From Paraburkholderia sp. LEh10 (GTDB taxonomy: Bacteria; Pseudomonadota; Gammaproteobacteria; Burkholderiales; Burkholderiaceae): a stretch of 64,000 nt of DNA. The notes under the pieces are model-generated. The model was given only the letters and a program-made list of their open reading frames with translations. It was not told the DNA's origin and searched no databases. Shown piece by piece: positions 9,002 to 17,228 of the stretch. The stretch spans positions 1 to 64,000 of the forward strand of contig NZ_JAGIPX010000031.1 in NCBI RefSeq assembly GCF_017814945.1, in the 5' to 3' direction. The stretch's first letter is position 1; each line of letters begins with the position of its first letter. Position numbers and translations under genes: made by a program.

Positions 9002-10393
9002 ATGACCGATAGAGCTCGCCCCTTTAGCGAACTACCGCTTTCCGAAGCGGCGCTCGCGAACCTCTCGCAACTCGGCTACGCCGAGATGACGCCCATTCAG
9101 GCCGTGAGCCTGCCCATCGCGCTCGCCGGCCACGATCTGATCGCGCAGGCGAAGACGGGCAGCGGCAAGACCGCGGCGTTCTCGCTCGCGTTGCTTGCGC
9201 GGCTCGACGCACGCCGCTACGCGGTGCAGGCGATGGTGCTGTGCCCGACGCGCGAACTCGCCGATCAGGTCACACAGGAAATCCGCCGCCTCGCTCGCGC
9301 CGAAGAGAACATCAAGGTGCTGACGCTCTGCGGCGGCACGCCGATGCGTCCGCAGACGGCCAGTCTCGAGCATGGCGCGCATATCGTCGTCGGCACGCCG
9401 GGGCGCATCATGGATCATCTGGAGCGCGGCAGTCTCTCGCTCGACGCACTCAACACGCTCGTGCTCGACGAAGCGGACCGCATGCTCGACATGGGCTTTT
9501 TCGACGACATCGCGAAGGTCGCGCGTCAATGTCCGAAAGAGCGGCAGACGCTGCTATTTTCGGCGACGTACCCTGAAGGCATCGCGAAGCTGAGCCAGCA
9601 GTTCCTGCGCAACCCGAAGGAGGTGAAGCTCGAAGAGCGGCACGACGACAGCAAGATCCGGCAGCGCTTTTACGAGGTGACGGAAGACGAGCGGCTGCAC
9701 GCCGTCGGTCTGCTGCTGAATCACTACCGGCCTGTCAGCACGATCGCGTTTTGCAACACGAAGAATCAGTGCCGCGACCTGCTCGACGTGCTACGCGCGC
9801 AAGGTTTTCATGCGCTGGCGCTGCATGGTGAGCTCGATCAGCGCGAACGCGATCAGGTGTTGATCCAGTTCGCGAATCGCAGTTGCTCGGTGCTCGTCGC
9901 AACCGACGTCGCCGCGCGCGGCCTCGATATCGCGCAGCTCGAAGCGGTGATCAATGTCGACGTCACGCCGGACCCCGAAGTGCACGTGCATCGGATCGGC
10001 CGCACGGGCCGCGCGGACCAGGACGGTTGGGCACTGAGCCTCGCAAGCATGAACGAGATGGGGCGCGTCGGCGGGATCGAAGAGGCGCAAGGACGCGATG
10101 TCGAGTGGCATCCGCTCGCGGAACTGAAGGCGGCCAGCGACGAACCGCTGCTGCCGCCGATGGAAACGCTGCAGATTCTCGGCGGCCGCAAGGAGAAGAT
10201 CCGGCCCGGCGATGTGCTCGGCGCGCTGACGGGCGACGCAGGCTTCAACGGCTCGCAGGTCGGCAAGATCAACGTGACGGAGTTTTCGACTTACGTCGCC
10301 GTCGATCGCGGCATCGCCCGTGACGCGCTGCGCAAGCTGAGCGCGGGGAAGGTCAAGGGCAAGAAGGTGAAGGTGCGTCTGATGGACGAGTGA
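9002..10393 (+). CDS. dbpA: ATP-dependent RNA helicase DbpA
   Basis: A 463-residue DEAD-box helicase that acts on 23S rRNA during large-subunit assembly. The motifs in order are the Q motif (PFSELPLSEAAL to TPIQ), Walker A AQAKTGSGKT, PTRELA, TPGR, DEAD in VLDEADRML, SAT, and the C-domain ATDVAARGLD and HRIGRTGR. The C-terminal 75 residues (KIRPGDVLGALTGDAGF onward) form the RNA-recognition domain that separates DbpA from RhlE-type helicases. The short zinc-ribbon gene lies just upstream. Confidence 0.96.
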   Translation: MTDRARPFSELPLSEAALANLSQLGYAEMTPIQAVSLPIALAGHDLIAQAKTGSGKTAAFSLALLARLDARRYAVQAMVLCPTRELADQVTQEIRRLARAEENIKVLTLCGGTPMRPQTASLEHGAHIVVGTPGRIMDHLERGSLSLDALNTLVLDEADRMLDMGFFDDIAKVARQCPKERQTLLFSATYPEGIAKLSQQFLRNPKEVKLEERHDDSKIRQRFYEVTEDERLHAVGLLLNHYRPVSTIAFCNTKNQCRDLLDVLRAQGFHALALHGELDQRERDQVLIQFANRSCSVLVATDVAARGLDIAQLEAVINVDVTPDPEVHVHRIGRTGRADQDGWALSLASMNEMGRVGGIEEAQGRDVEWHPLAELKAASDEPLLPPMETLQILGGRKEKIRPGDVLGALTGDAGFNGSQVGKINVTEFSTYVAVDRGIARDALRKLSAGKVKGKKVKVRLMDE

Positions 10394-10402
10394 ACGCGCG
10401 CG

Positions 10403-10425
10403 AGGGCAGCGTGCAGCGTTGCCCT
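10403..10425 (+). terminator. weak hairpin after dbpA
   Basis: AGGGCAGCG (10403-10411) pairs with CGTTGCCCT (10417-10425) with one G-U pair, ten bases past the dbpA stop. There is no T tract, so it may be Rho-assisted. The rest of the 328-base gap to 10721 holds nothing recognisable except the ribosome binding site AAGGAGAA at 10709-10716. Confidence 0.4.
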
Positions 10426-10721
10426 TGCGGCGCAGCCCTCGCTACGCGTTCATCCGGATGCCCGGCATCAAAGGCATCAGTCCTTTTCATACCTGCGGGA
10501 TTACCCTGCTATCGCTGGTGTTCCGCTTCGCCAGACTGCAGGTGCGTTCGACGCGGCTGTGCGCGTCGCGCCGCGAACGCCGGCAGCATGAGCCAAACGC
10601 ATGCCGCGCATGACAAAGTTTCGATTGTTCTCGCGCCCGCATTGTTGCCTAATCGTTCAAACTGTGCGGGACCGACGCATCACGCAGGGTCCGCCGATTT
10701 GCAGCGAGAAGGAGAAATTTC

Positions 10722-11876
10722 ATGCAGAGCGCTTTGCAAGCACGCTCTAAATTGCCGGACGTCGGCACGACGATTTTCACGGTCATCGGTCAACTGGCCG
10801 CCGAACACAACGCGTTGAACCTGTCGCAAGGCGCGCCGAATTTCGCGCCCGACGAGGCGCTCGTCGAAGGCGTGGCCAAGGCGATGCGTGCGGGTCACAA
10901 CCAGTACGCGCCGATGGCGGGCATCGGCGCATTGCGCGCGGCGCTCGCCGCGAAGGTCGAGACGCTGTACGGCGTGCACTACGATCCTTCGACGGAAGTG
11001 ACCGTGATCGCCAGCGCGAGCGAGGGGCTGTATTCGACGATCAGCGCACTCGTGCATCCCGGCGATGAAGTGATCTACTTCGAGCCGTCGTTCGACAGCT
11101 ATGCACCCATCGTGCGCCTGCAAGGCGCGAAGCCGGTTGCGATCAAGCTCTCGGCGGCGGACTTCCGCGTGAACTGGGAAGAGGTGTCCGCGGCGATCAC
11201 GCCGAAGACGCGCATGATCATCGTCAACACGCCGCACAATCCGACCGCGACGATTTTCAGCGACGCCGATATCGAGCGCCTGAAGGCCGTCACGCGCAAC
11301 ACGGATATCGTGATTCTGTCCGACGAAGTGTATGAGCATGTCGTGTTCGACGGCGCGCAGCATCACAGCATGGCGCGTCACCGCGAACTGGCGGAGCGCA
11401 GCGTGATCGTGTCGTCGTTCGGGAAGTCGTATCACGTGACGGGCTGGCGCGTCGGCTACTGCCTCGCGCCCGCGGCGCTGATGGACGAGATCCGCAAGGT
11501 CCATCAGTTCATGGTGTTCTCAGCCGATACGCCGATGCAATACGCGTTCGTCGAGGCGCTCTCCGATCCGCGGAGCTACCTGGGCCTGTCGGAGTTCTAT
11601 CAGCACAAGCGCGATCTGCTCGCGCGCGAACTGCGCGAGTCGCGCTTCGAGCTGTTGCCGAGCGAAGGCAGCTTCTTCATGCTCGCGCGTTTTCGCGGTT
11701 TCTCCGACGAAAGCGACAGCGACTTCGTGTTGCGTCTGATCCGCGATGCGAAGGTCGCGACGATTCCGCTGTCGGCGTTCTATACCGACGGTACGGATAA
11801 CGGGCTCATTCGTCTGAGCTTTTCGAAGGACGATGCGACGCTGATCGAAGGTGCGCGCCGTCTGCGCTCCATTTGA
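10722..11876 (+). CDS. PLP-dependent aminotransferase (YbdL-like methionine/glutamine type)
   Basis: A 384-residue class I/II aminotransferase. The region ALNLSQGAPNFAPDEAL, NTPHNPTATIFSDADI, LSDEVYEHVVFDG and the Schiff-base lysine in SSFGKSYHVTGWRVGY follow the YbdL/MtnE family, which transaminates methionine, glutamine or related acceptors. The ribosome binding site AAGGAGAA is strong. A nitrilase-family amidase follows ten bases after the stop. That pairing suggests a transaminase/amidase path, in which the 2-oxo amide made by transamination of glutamine or glutathione is hydrolysed. The exact substrate is inferred. Confidence 0.88.
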   Translation: MQSALQARSKLPDVGTTIFTVIGQLAAEHNALNLSQGAPNFAPDEALVEGVAKAMRAGHNQYAPMAGIGALRAALAAKVETLYGVHYDPSTEVTVIASASEGLYSTISALVHPGDEVIYFEPSFDSYAPIVRLQGAKPVAIKLSAADFRVNWEEVSAAITPKTRMIIVNTPHNPTATIFSDADIERLKAVTRNTDIVILSDEVYEHVVFDGAQHHSMARHRELAERSVIVSSFGKSYHVTGWRVGYCLAPAALMDEIRKVHQFMVFSADTPMQYAFVEALSDPRSYLGLSEFYQHKRDLLARELRESRFELLPSEGSFFMLARFRGFSDESDSDFVLRLIRDAKVATIPLSAFYTDGTDNGLIRLSFSKDDATLIEGARRLRSI

Positions 11877-11886
11877 GGACCACGCG

Positions 11887-12729
11887 ATGATGCAGGAATC
11901 GATCAAGGCCGCTGTTGTTCAGATGAGCAGCAGCGCGGACGTTCAGCAGAATCTCGGCGAAGCGCGCCGATGGGTGCATGAAGCGGCGCGCGAGGGCGCG
12001 ACGCTCATTTGTCTGCCCGAATACTTCTGCTGGATCGGCGACGATGAAATGCGGCGCGTCGCGCTGGCCGAAGCGTTCGGCGACGGCCCGGTTCAACAGA
12101 CATTGTCCGCGCTCGCGCGCGAGACGGGCGCGTGGCTGATAGGCGGCACCGTGCCTATCCGTCCGTCGCACGGCCCACAGGTCGGCACGCATGCGTACAA
12201 CACGTCGCTGGTGTTCGATCCGTCCGGGCAATGCGCGGCGCGCTACGACAAGATCCATCTGTTCAGCTTCAACCAGGGCGCGGAGCAACATGCGGAAGGC
12301 GACACGATGGTCGGCGGCGACAGCATCGGCACGGCGCACGGGCCGTTCGGCGCGCTGCGCCTGTCGGTGTGCTACGACTTGCGCTTTCCCGAGCTGTATC
12401 GCGCGGGGCCCGATGCCGATGTGATCGCCGTGCCCGCCGCCTTCACGCATACGACGGGGCTCGCGCACTGGGAACTGCTGCTGCGTGCCCGCGCCGTCGA
12501 GAATCAGGCCTTCGTGCTCGCGTCCGGTCAATGCGGCACCCATTCGAACGGTTGGCGCACTTTTGGCCACAGTATGATCATCGGGCCGTGGGGAGAAGTG
12601 CTCGCGCGCCACGACGACGGACCCGGCATCGCGCTCGCGACGCTGACCCAGACCGCGCTCGACGAAGCGCGCAACCGCTTGCCGGTGCTCACGCATCGGC
12701 GCATCGCTACGCCATCTGACGTGCATTGA
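11887..12729 (+). CDS. carbon-nitrogen hydrolase, Nit1-type amidase
   Basis: A 280-residue nitrilase-superfamily amidase with its catalytic triad visible: Glu in LPEYFCW, Lys in YDKIHLFSF, and Cys in SVCYDLRFPELYR. The CYDLRFPEL form, RARAVENQAFVLASGQCG and FGHSMIIGPWGEVLA look closer to Nit1 (deaminated glutathione amidase) than to Nit2 omega-amidase. It is coupled to the upstream aminotransferase, with GAGGA overlapping that gene's stop. Together they could remove 2-oxo amides made by side reactions. ATG 11890 is an equally possible start. Confidence 0.85.
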   Translation: MMQESIKAAVVQMSSSADVQQNLGEARRWVHEAAREGATLICLPEYFCWIGDDEMRRVALAEAFGDGPVQQTLSALARETGAWLIGGTVPIRPSHGPQVGTHAYNTSLVFDPSGQCAARYDKIHLFSFNQGAEQHAEGDTMVGGDSIGTAHGPFGALRLSVCYDLRFPELYRAGPDADVIAVPAAFTHTTGLAHWELLLRARAVENQAFVLASGQCGTHSNGWRTFGHSMIIGPWGEVLARHDDGPGIALATLTQTALDEARNRLPVLTHRRIATPSDVH

Positions 12730-12750
12730 ATATAACGAAGGAGATCAACA

Positions 12751-13542
12751 ATGAAGCTTGTGAAGAATCTGCTGATGCTGGCGTGCGCGTTTGCATCGGT
12801 AACGACGGTCCCGGCGATGGCTGCCGACGCGACGACGCTGCGCTATGGGCTCGAAGCGCAGTATCCGCCGTTCGAATCGAAGGGCTCGAATGGCGAGTTG
12901 CAGGGCTTCGACATCGACATCGGCAATGCGGTGTGCAAGACGGCGAACCTCAAATGCAGCTGGGTCGAGACGTCATTCGACGGTTTGATCCCCGCGTTGC
13001 AGGGCCGCAAGTTCGACGCAATCAACTCGGCGATGAACGCAACGGAAAAGCGCCGCCAGGCGATCGACTTTACCAACGTGATCTACCGCGTGCCGACGCA
13101 ACTCATCGCGCGCAAGGACAGCGGCCTGCAACCGACGCCCGAATCGCTGAAGGGCAAGCGCGTCGGCGTGTTGCAGGCGTCGATTCAGGAGACGTACGCG
13201 AAGGCCCATTGGGAAGGCGCTGGTGTGGCGGTCGTGCCGTATCAGGACCAGAATCAGGTCTATACGGATCTCGTCGCGGGTCGCCTCGATGCGACGCTCG
13301 TGCTCGCGCCTGCCGGTCAAACGGGTTTCCTGTCGCGTCCGGACGGCAAGGACTTCGCTTTCGTCGGCCAGCCCGTGCGTGATGACAAGATCCTCGGGAG
13401 CGGCATCGCGTTCGGCATCCGCAAGGGCGACACGGCGCTGCGCGACCAGTTGAACGCGGCGATCGCCAAGGTGCAGGCGGACGGCACCGTCAAGACGCTC
13501 GCGGAAAAGTACTTCGGCAATATCGACGTTTCGGCGAAGTAA
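12751..13542 (+). CDS. periplasmic polar amino acid binding protein
   Basis: A 263-residue secreted solute-binding protein of the ArgT/HisJ type. A signal peptide (MKLVKNLLMLACAFASVTT, cleavage near AMA-AD) is followed by LRYGLEAQYPPFESK, GFDIDIGNAVC, FDGLIPALQGRKFDAI, SAMNATEKRRQAIDFT and a C-terminal LAEKYFGN. The fold binds basic or polar amino acids for an ABC importer. No permease or ATPase gene is adjacent, so it works with a transporter encoded elsewhere. AAGGAG precedes the ATG, and a strong terminator follows. Confidence 0.92.
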   Translation: MKLVKNLLMLACAFASVTTVPAMAADATTLRYGLEAQYPPFESKGSNGELQGFDIDIGNAVCKTANLKCSWVETSFDGLIPALQGRKFDAINSAMNATEKRRQAIDFTNVIYRVPTQLIARKDSGLQPTPESLKGKRVGVLQASIQETYAKAHWEGAGVAVVPYQDQNQVYTDLVAGRLDATLVLAPAGQTGFLSRPDGKDFAFVGQPVRDDKILGSGIAFGIRKGDTALRDQLNAAIAKVQADGTVKTLAEKYFGNIDVSAK

Positions 13543-13561
13543 TCCGCTTCGGCTTCCATAG

Positions 13562-13602
13562 AAACGCGCCGCATGGCTTGTCATGCGGCGCGTTTCTTTT
13601 TG
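13562..13602 (+). terminator. intrinsic terminator after the binding-protein gene
   Basis: AAACGCGCCGCATG (13562-13575) pairs perfectly with CATGCGGCGCGTTT (13582-13595) around a six-base loop, followed by CTTTTT. It closes the aminotransferase-amidase-binding protein block. Confidence 0.92.
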
Positions 13603-13637
13603 CTTAACATCTGACGAATAAATCGGTGAAAGGGGGT

Positions 13638-13662
13638 GGAATAAAGCCCCAATGGTCCTGTT
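13638..13662 (+). promoter_or_regulatory. GGAATAAA-type ECF promoter upstream of the first anti-sigma-like gene
   Basis: GGAATAAA (13638-13645) and GTT (13660-13662) are separated by 14 bases and lie 65 bases before the ATG at 13703. The same two elements with the same spacing precede the sigma gene at 14511, and a close copy lies before the DUF4148 gene. This is the layout expected for an ECF sigma target promoter; it is inferred from the repeat of the pattern. Confidence 0.55.
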
Positions 13663-13702
13663 AGCGCAAGCAAGAGCCCGACTTTTGCACGACTGAACCG
13701 TT

Positions 13703-14443
13703 ATGTCCCGCAGCCATTCCCCGTCCGACACGCCGCTCACGGAAGCGGACATGCAGTCATTCGCCGACGGCAATCTGCCGCCGGAGCGGGCGGCGCGCGT
13801 GCGGAAATATCTTGGCTCGCGTCCGCGCGAGGCTGAAAGGATCGCTTTCTATCGGCAACTGAACATGCAGATGCGCAGCGTGTTTGAAGGCGCGTTTCCT
13901 CAGCGCATCGGCGCGCTGGGTGCGCAGTGCGCGCAAGCGACCGGGCTGAGTTCGGCGCTGCACCGCTTCTTTGTGCGGCGTATCAGCGTGGCGTTGCTTG
14001 GCATCGCGCTGGCCATGCTGGCGGCGAGCGGGTGGCTTCTTGCGTCGCGCGTATCGGCGGAAATGCTCGATGCCGCGGCCGTCATGGCGCTCGCGCGGGC
14101 TTCGGGTCAGCGGGCCGATCAGGTGCCGGCGACCGCGCCTGACGATCCGCATGCCGCCGATCTCGCGCCTCTAGGACTGAAGCTCGCCGCGGTAGCGAAG
14201 CATCATCCGAACGCGCTCGCGAGCATCGACGTGCTCAACTACCGCAACGCAGACGGCGATGCTGTCCTGCTGCTTTCGGCTTCGGCGCCGTTCGCGGCCG
14301 ACAAGCCGCACTGGATCGCGCAGCGTGTCGGCGACGTGCGTCTGCTGACATGGACCCTGCATGGCAGGCGCTACGTGCTGGCGGGACACGCGGCCACACA
14401 CGGGCTGATGCGGGCCGCCGATGCGCTGACGGAGCGTGATTGA
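13703..14443 (+). CDS. anti-sigma-factor-like transmembrane protein A
   Basis: A 246-residue predicted single-pass membrane protein. The N-terminal domain (EADMQSFADGNLPPERAARV, about 15-35) matches in layout the N-terminus of the second anti-sigma-like protein encoded after the sigma gene. A hydrophobic segment spans about 94-115, and the C-terminal 130 residues would be periplasmic (LLLSASAPFAADKPHWIAQR, then a short beta-rich end). It lies directly upstream of the ECF sigma gene. It is probably an anti-sigma factor or co-regulator, but no zinc-binding HxxxCxxC motif is present. Its family was not otherwise recognised. Confidence 0.75.
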   Translation: MSRSHSPSDTPLTEADMQSFADGNLPPERAARVRKYLGSRPREAERIAFYRQLNMQMRSVFEGAFPQRIGALGAQCAQATGLSSALHRFFVRRISVALLGIALAMLAASGWLLASRVSAEMLDAAAVMALARASGQRADQVPATAPDDPHAADLAPLGLKLAAVAKHHPNALASIDVLNYRNADGDAVLLLSASAPFAADKPHWIAQRVGDVRLLTWTLHGRRYVLAGHAATHGLMRAADALTERD

Positions 14444-14510
14444 GCGGGAGCGTGACTGAACGCGCGCTTTGCCGATTCGCACGCGCTTGTTGTGCTGGCG
14501 AAAAACAGGC

Positions 14511-14535
14511 GGAATAAAATGTTGCAGGTTGTGTT
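14511..14535 (+). promoter_or_regulatory. GGAATAAA-type promoter upstream of the ECF sigma gene
   Basis: GGAATAAA (14511-14518), then 14 bases, then GTT (14533-14535), 76 bases before the sigma gene start. Alignment with the copy at 13638 also matches at six of eight bases in the stretch starting 17 bases in. This suggests autoregulation by the encoded sigma factor. Confidence 0.55.
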
Positions 14536-14586
14536 CTCTGCTTCAAGAGGCGATGCGCGCCGAGCAATACCTGACGGGTAGAGGAA

Positions 14587-15105
14587 ATGGACATCCGTAA
14601 CGAGTTGATGGAGCACGTGCCGCGATTGCGACGCTATGCAAGGGCGCTGATCAGTAATCGCGATCTCGCGGACGATCTCGTGCAGGACACGCTCGAACGC
14701 GCGCTGACGCGCACGAAAATGTTTCAGGCCGGGACGGACCTGCGCGCCTGGCTTTTTACGATCATGCATAACGTATTCGTCAATCAGGTGCGCAAGTCGT
14801 CGACGCGTGCGGTCCACGTTTCCGTCGACGACGAAAGCATCGTCGAAAGCGAATTTGCGGTATCGGGCGAGCAGACACGCTCGCTCGAAGTACGCGATCT
14901 CGACTACGCATTGCAGCGTTTGCCCGCCGATCAGCGCGAGGTCGTGTTGCTCGTTGGGCTCGAGGAAATGAGTTACGCGGAAGTTGCGATCGCACTCGAC
15001 ATTCCCGTCGGCACGGTGATGTCGCGGCTGTCGCGGGGACGCGAGCGTTTGCGCGCGTTGATGGCGGGTGCTCAGCCCGGCGCCAAACTGAAGGTGGTGC
15101 GATGA
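14587..15105 (+). CDS. ECF-family RNA polymerase sigma factor
   Basis: A 172-residue extracytoplasmic-function sigma factor. Region 2 is at about 10-75 (ADDLVQDTLERAL, then DLRAWLFTIMHNVFVNQVRK), and region 4 at about 110-160 (LQRLPADQREVVLLVGLEEM and VAIALDIPVGTVMSRLSRGR). It lies between two membrane anti-sigma-like genes. The stop overlaps the next start as ATGA, so the sigma factor and protein B are translationally coupled, as is usual for a sigma/anti-sigma pair. A GGAATAAA-type promoter copy lies upstream. The signal it answers to cannot be read from the sequence. Confidence 0.93.
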   Translation: MDIRNELMEHVPRLRRYARALISNRDLADDLVQDTLERALTRTKMFQAGTDLRAWLFTIMHNVFVNQVRKSSTRAVHVSVDDESIVESEFAVSGEQTRSLEVRDLDYALQRLPADQREVVLLVGLEEMSYAEVAIALDIPVGTVMSRLSRGRERLRALMAGAQPGAKLKVVR

Positions 15106-15947
15106 GCGATCAACAAACTCCAATCAGCGAAGAAGACATTCACGCGTATGTGGATGGCACGCTGTCCGACGAACGCCGTGAAGAGGTGGAGCGCGCGATC
15201 GAGATGAATCCCGCGTTGGCCACGCGCGTCAGCGACTACTTTTCGCTCAACAACATGTTTCATGAGCGCTATGACCACGTGTTGAACGAGCCCGTGCCCG
15301 CACGCTTGCGCGTGCCCGAAAAGCGTCGCTGGCTCGATGCGGCGAACTGGCCGCAATTCGCGGGCATGGCGGCTGCGCTGGTGCTGGGCGTGGGGATCGG
15401 CGTGGGCACGAATCTGGGCAAAGACATGCCGGCGCCGTGGGCGAATCCGTCGTCGAATGGATCGCCGAATGGATCGAGCACGCGGCCCGTCAGCGCGGAC
15501 GCTTCGGAAGTGTTCGCGCAAAAGGCGGCGCTTGCGCATGTCGTGTATATGCCGGCCGTCGATCGTCCTGCGCAGATTGGCCAGGACCACGAAGAAGAGT
15601 TCGTGCAGTACCTCGCGAACAAACTCGGCACTGACGTGCATCCGCCGATGCTCACCAAAAGCGGATTCGAGCTCGCGGGCGGCCGCGTGTTGCCGGGTGA
15701 CGATGGCCCTGTCGCGCAGTTCATGTACCACAACGCGAAGGGCGAGCGCGTGACGCTTTGCATTTCTCACCGCAAGGTGAATGCGAATACGACCGCGTTC
15801 AAGCTGTATCAGGAAGGGCCCGTCAATGTGTTCTATTGGGTCGATGGCGATTTCGGGTATGCGGTGTCGGGCGGTATCGATCGCAAGGTCATGCTGCAGA
15901 TCGCTCACGATGTGTACGCGCAATTGACGGGAGCGACGCCGGGTTGA
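15102..15947 (+). CDS. anti-sigma factor, transmembrane (protein B)
   Basis: A 281-residue predicted anti-sigma factor. The cytoplasmic N-terminus carries EEDIHAYVDGTLSDERREEV (about 10-29), followed by an acidic helix. One membrane segment lies at about 86-104 (FAGMAAALVLGVGIGVG). A Ser/Asn/Gly-rich linker contains an imperfect 12-base tandem repeat (about 15454-15478). The periplasmic part has a beta-rich ending (RVTLCISHRK, VNVFYWVDGDFGYAVSGGID). It overlaps the sigma gene by four bases and shares the N-terminal layout of protein A, so one locus encodes two related putative regulators. Confidence 0.88.
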   Translation: MSDQQTPISEEDIHAYVDGTLSDERREEVERAIEMNPALATRVSDYFSLNNMFHERYDHVLNEPVPARLRVPEKRRWLDAANWPQFAGMAAALVLGVGIGVGTNLGKDMPAPWANPSSNGSPNGSSTRPVSADASEVFAQKAALAHVVYMPAVDRPAQIGQDHEEEFVQYLANKLGTDVHPPMLTKSGFELAGGRVLPGDDGPVAQFMYHNAKGERVTLCISHRKVNANTTAFKLYQEGPVNVFYWVDGDFGYAVSGGIDRKVMLQIAHDVYAQLTGATPG

Positions 15948-16076
15948 TGTTTTGTTTTGTAGCGTTTTTGCTATGACGGCTGCGTCTGCGGATGTGGCCG
16001 TTTTTGTTTCGCCAAAGATAGTTAGTGATGCGAATTTATCAAACAGCGATGAAACGGTTTTTTTGATCGGCAGCCG

Positions 16077-16102
16077 GGAATAGATCGCGGCGTCGCGCGG
16101 TT
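16077..16102 (+). promoter_or_regulatory. GGAATAGA-type candidate promoter for the DUF4148 gene
   Basis: GGAATAGA (16077-16084), 15 bases, then GTT (16100-16102). It lies 65 bases before the DUF4148 start, exactly the distance seen for the element at 13638. One base in the first box and one in the spacer differ from the two upstream copies. Confidence 0.4.
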
Positions 16103-16141
16103 TGTCAGTGTGCGTACCGCACGTTTTCAAAGGAGTTGGAA

Positions 16142-16411
16142 ATGAAGATGCTCGCACTGTTGGCCGTATCCGTCGCAGCACTCGGTTCGACGAATGTCTT
16201 CGCGCAAGGCAAGACGCGCGCGCAGGTGTATCAGGAGTTGATCGAAGCGCAGCAGAATGGATTGAACTTCGTCACCGATGCCTCGTATCCCGACGTGAGT
16301 CCCGTTTATCAAGAAACAGTCGACTATCTGAAGAAGCAGGCGCTCGCTAAAGCCGATAGCGCGAACCGGATGGCGAAGGCGGCTTCGGATGCGGCAGCGC
16401 CTGGGAATTGA
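16142..16411 (+). CDS. secreted DUF4148 domain protein
   Basis: An 89-residue exported protein with a signal peptide (MKMLALLAVSVAALGSTNVFA) and a mature part beginning QGKTRAQVYQELIEAQQNGL and ending in an Ala/Lys-rich helix. This is the DUF4148 family, common in many copies in Burkholderiales; its role is unknown. AGGAG at 16131-16135 fits ATG 16142. A candidate ECF-type promoter upstream suggests it may be a target of the neighbouring sigma factor. A bidirectional terminator follows. Confidence 0.88.
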   Translation: MKMLALLAVSVAALGSTNVFAQGKTRAQVYQELIEAQQNGLNFVTDASYPDVSPVYQETVDYLKKQALAKADSANRMAKAASDAAAPGN

Positions 16412-16436
16412 ACGGTGTCGGTAGCGGGAAAAATGC

Positions 16437-16470
16437 AAAAGGCCGGTCAGCTTTCGCTAGACCGGCCTTT
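16437..16470. terminator. bidirectional terminator between DUF4148 gene and tRNA-Lys
   Basis: AAAAGGCCGGTC (16437-16448) pairs with GACCGGCCTTT (16460-16470) around an 11-base loop. The minus-strand product runs into a T-rich tail, so it can also end the tRNA transcript. Confidence 0.88.
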
Positions 16471-16479
16471 CAAATATCT

Positions 16480-16555
16480 TGGTGGGGCGTGAGTGACTCG
16501 AACACTCGACCTACGGATTAAGAGTCCGCTGCTCTACCAACTGAGCTAACGCCCC
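16480..16555 (-). tRNA. tRNA-Lys (anticodon CTT)
   Basis: A complete cloverleaf of 76 bases including an encoded CCA (16480-16482). The acceptor stem pairs GGGGCGT with ACGCCCC. The anticodon loop reads CTCTTAA with anticodon CTT. The T arm contains TTCGAGT. A sigma-70 promoter lies just upstream on the same strand. Confidence 0.97.
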
Positions 16556-16567
16556 AACAGAAGCGAA

Positions 16568-16596
16568 ATTATGCAGGAGTATTTCGAGTTTGGCAA
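16568..16596 (-). promoter_or_regulatory. sigma-70 promoter of tRNA-Lys
   Basis: On the minus strand TTGCCA (16591-16596) and CATAAT (16568-16573) are separated by 17 bases, and the -10 box ends 12 bases before the tRNA. Both boxes match the consensus at five of six positions. Confidence 0.82.
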
Positions 16597-16770
16597 GTGT
16601 ATCTCGCAAATTTCTTAAAAAGAGTTCGCAGACGAGGCGACTGTCCGACGCGTGGATCGCAAAAAAAAAGCCGCCGAACGCACCATCGGAGCGTACGGGC
16701 GTTCGTCCCGGTATCATGTCGCGACACCATGCTGCGCGACGTTAACGTGCCGCAATAACGGGAAATAACG

Positions 16771-17175
16771 ATGGACGAAAACGAAGTCCGGGCGTTGCTC
16801 GACCGTGTGCTCGCCCCTTGGGTGCGAGCGTTGTCGCTGACGCCGGTGAAAGTCGACGATGAAAGCGCGACGCTGCGTTTGCCGTTTTCCGGCGAGTTGC
16901 GGCACAGCGGCGGCGTAATCTGCGGCCAGGTTTTCATGGCCGCCGCCGATACCGCGATGATCATCGCCATTTCCGCCGCGCTCGGCGGATTCAAGCCGAT
17001 GACCACCGTCTCGTTGAACATCAGTTTCATGCGCGCCGTCCGCAAGGGCGACGTCGTGATCACGGCCCGCGTATTGCGCATGGGCCGCAATCTCGTCTTC
17101 GGCGAAGTCGAACTCATCGATGAGGACGGCAAGATGGCCGTCCATGCCACCACCACTTACGCGCTGCTCAACTGA
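16771..17175 (+). CDS. PaaI-family hotdog thioesterase
   Basis: A 134-residue single hotdog-fold protein. HSGGVICGQVFMAAADTAMI is the core helix with the catalytic-type region, and MTTVSLNISFMRAVRKGDVV and ARVLRMGRNLVFGEVELI form the following strands. It would hydrolyse an acyl-CoA thioester; the substrate cannot be told. The ribosome binding site is weak (CGGGA). It is followed after 53 bases by the patatin gene on the same strand, so a shared lipid-related transcript is plausible. Confidence 0.88.
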   Translation: MDENEVRALLDRVLAPWVRALSLTPVKVDDESATLRLPFSGELRHSGGVICGQVFMAAADTAMIIAISAALGGFKPMTTVSLNISFMRAVRKGDVVITARVLRMGRNLVFGEVELIDEDGKMAVHATTTYALLN

Positions 17176-17228
17176 CAATGTGCGCACGGACGGCGCGAGC
17201 GCGCCGCGGCAATCGAAGGAAATAGCGG

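Noticed and set aside
15454-15478. 12-base direct repeat as a mobile-element footprint
   Set aside because: It lies in frame in the Ser/Asn/Gly linker of the anti-sigma protein and is explained by low-complexity coding sequence.
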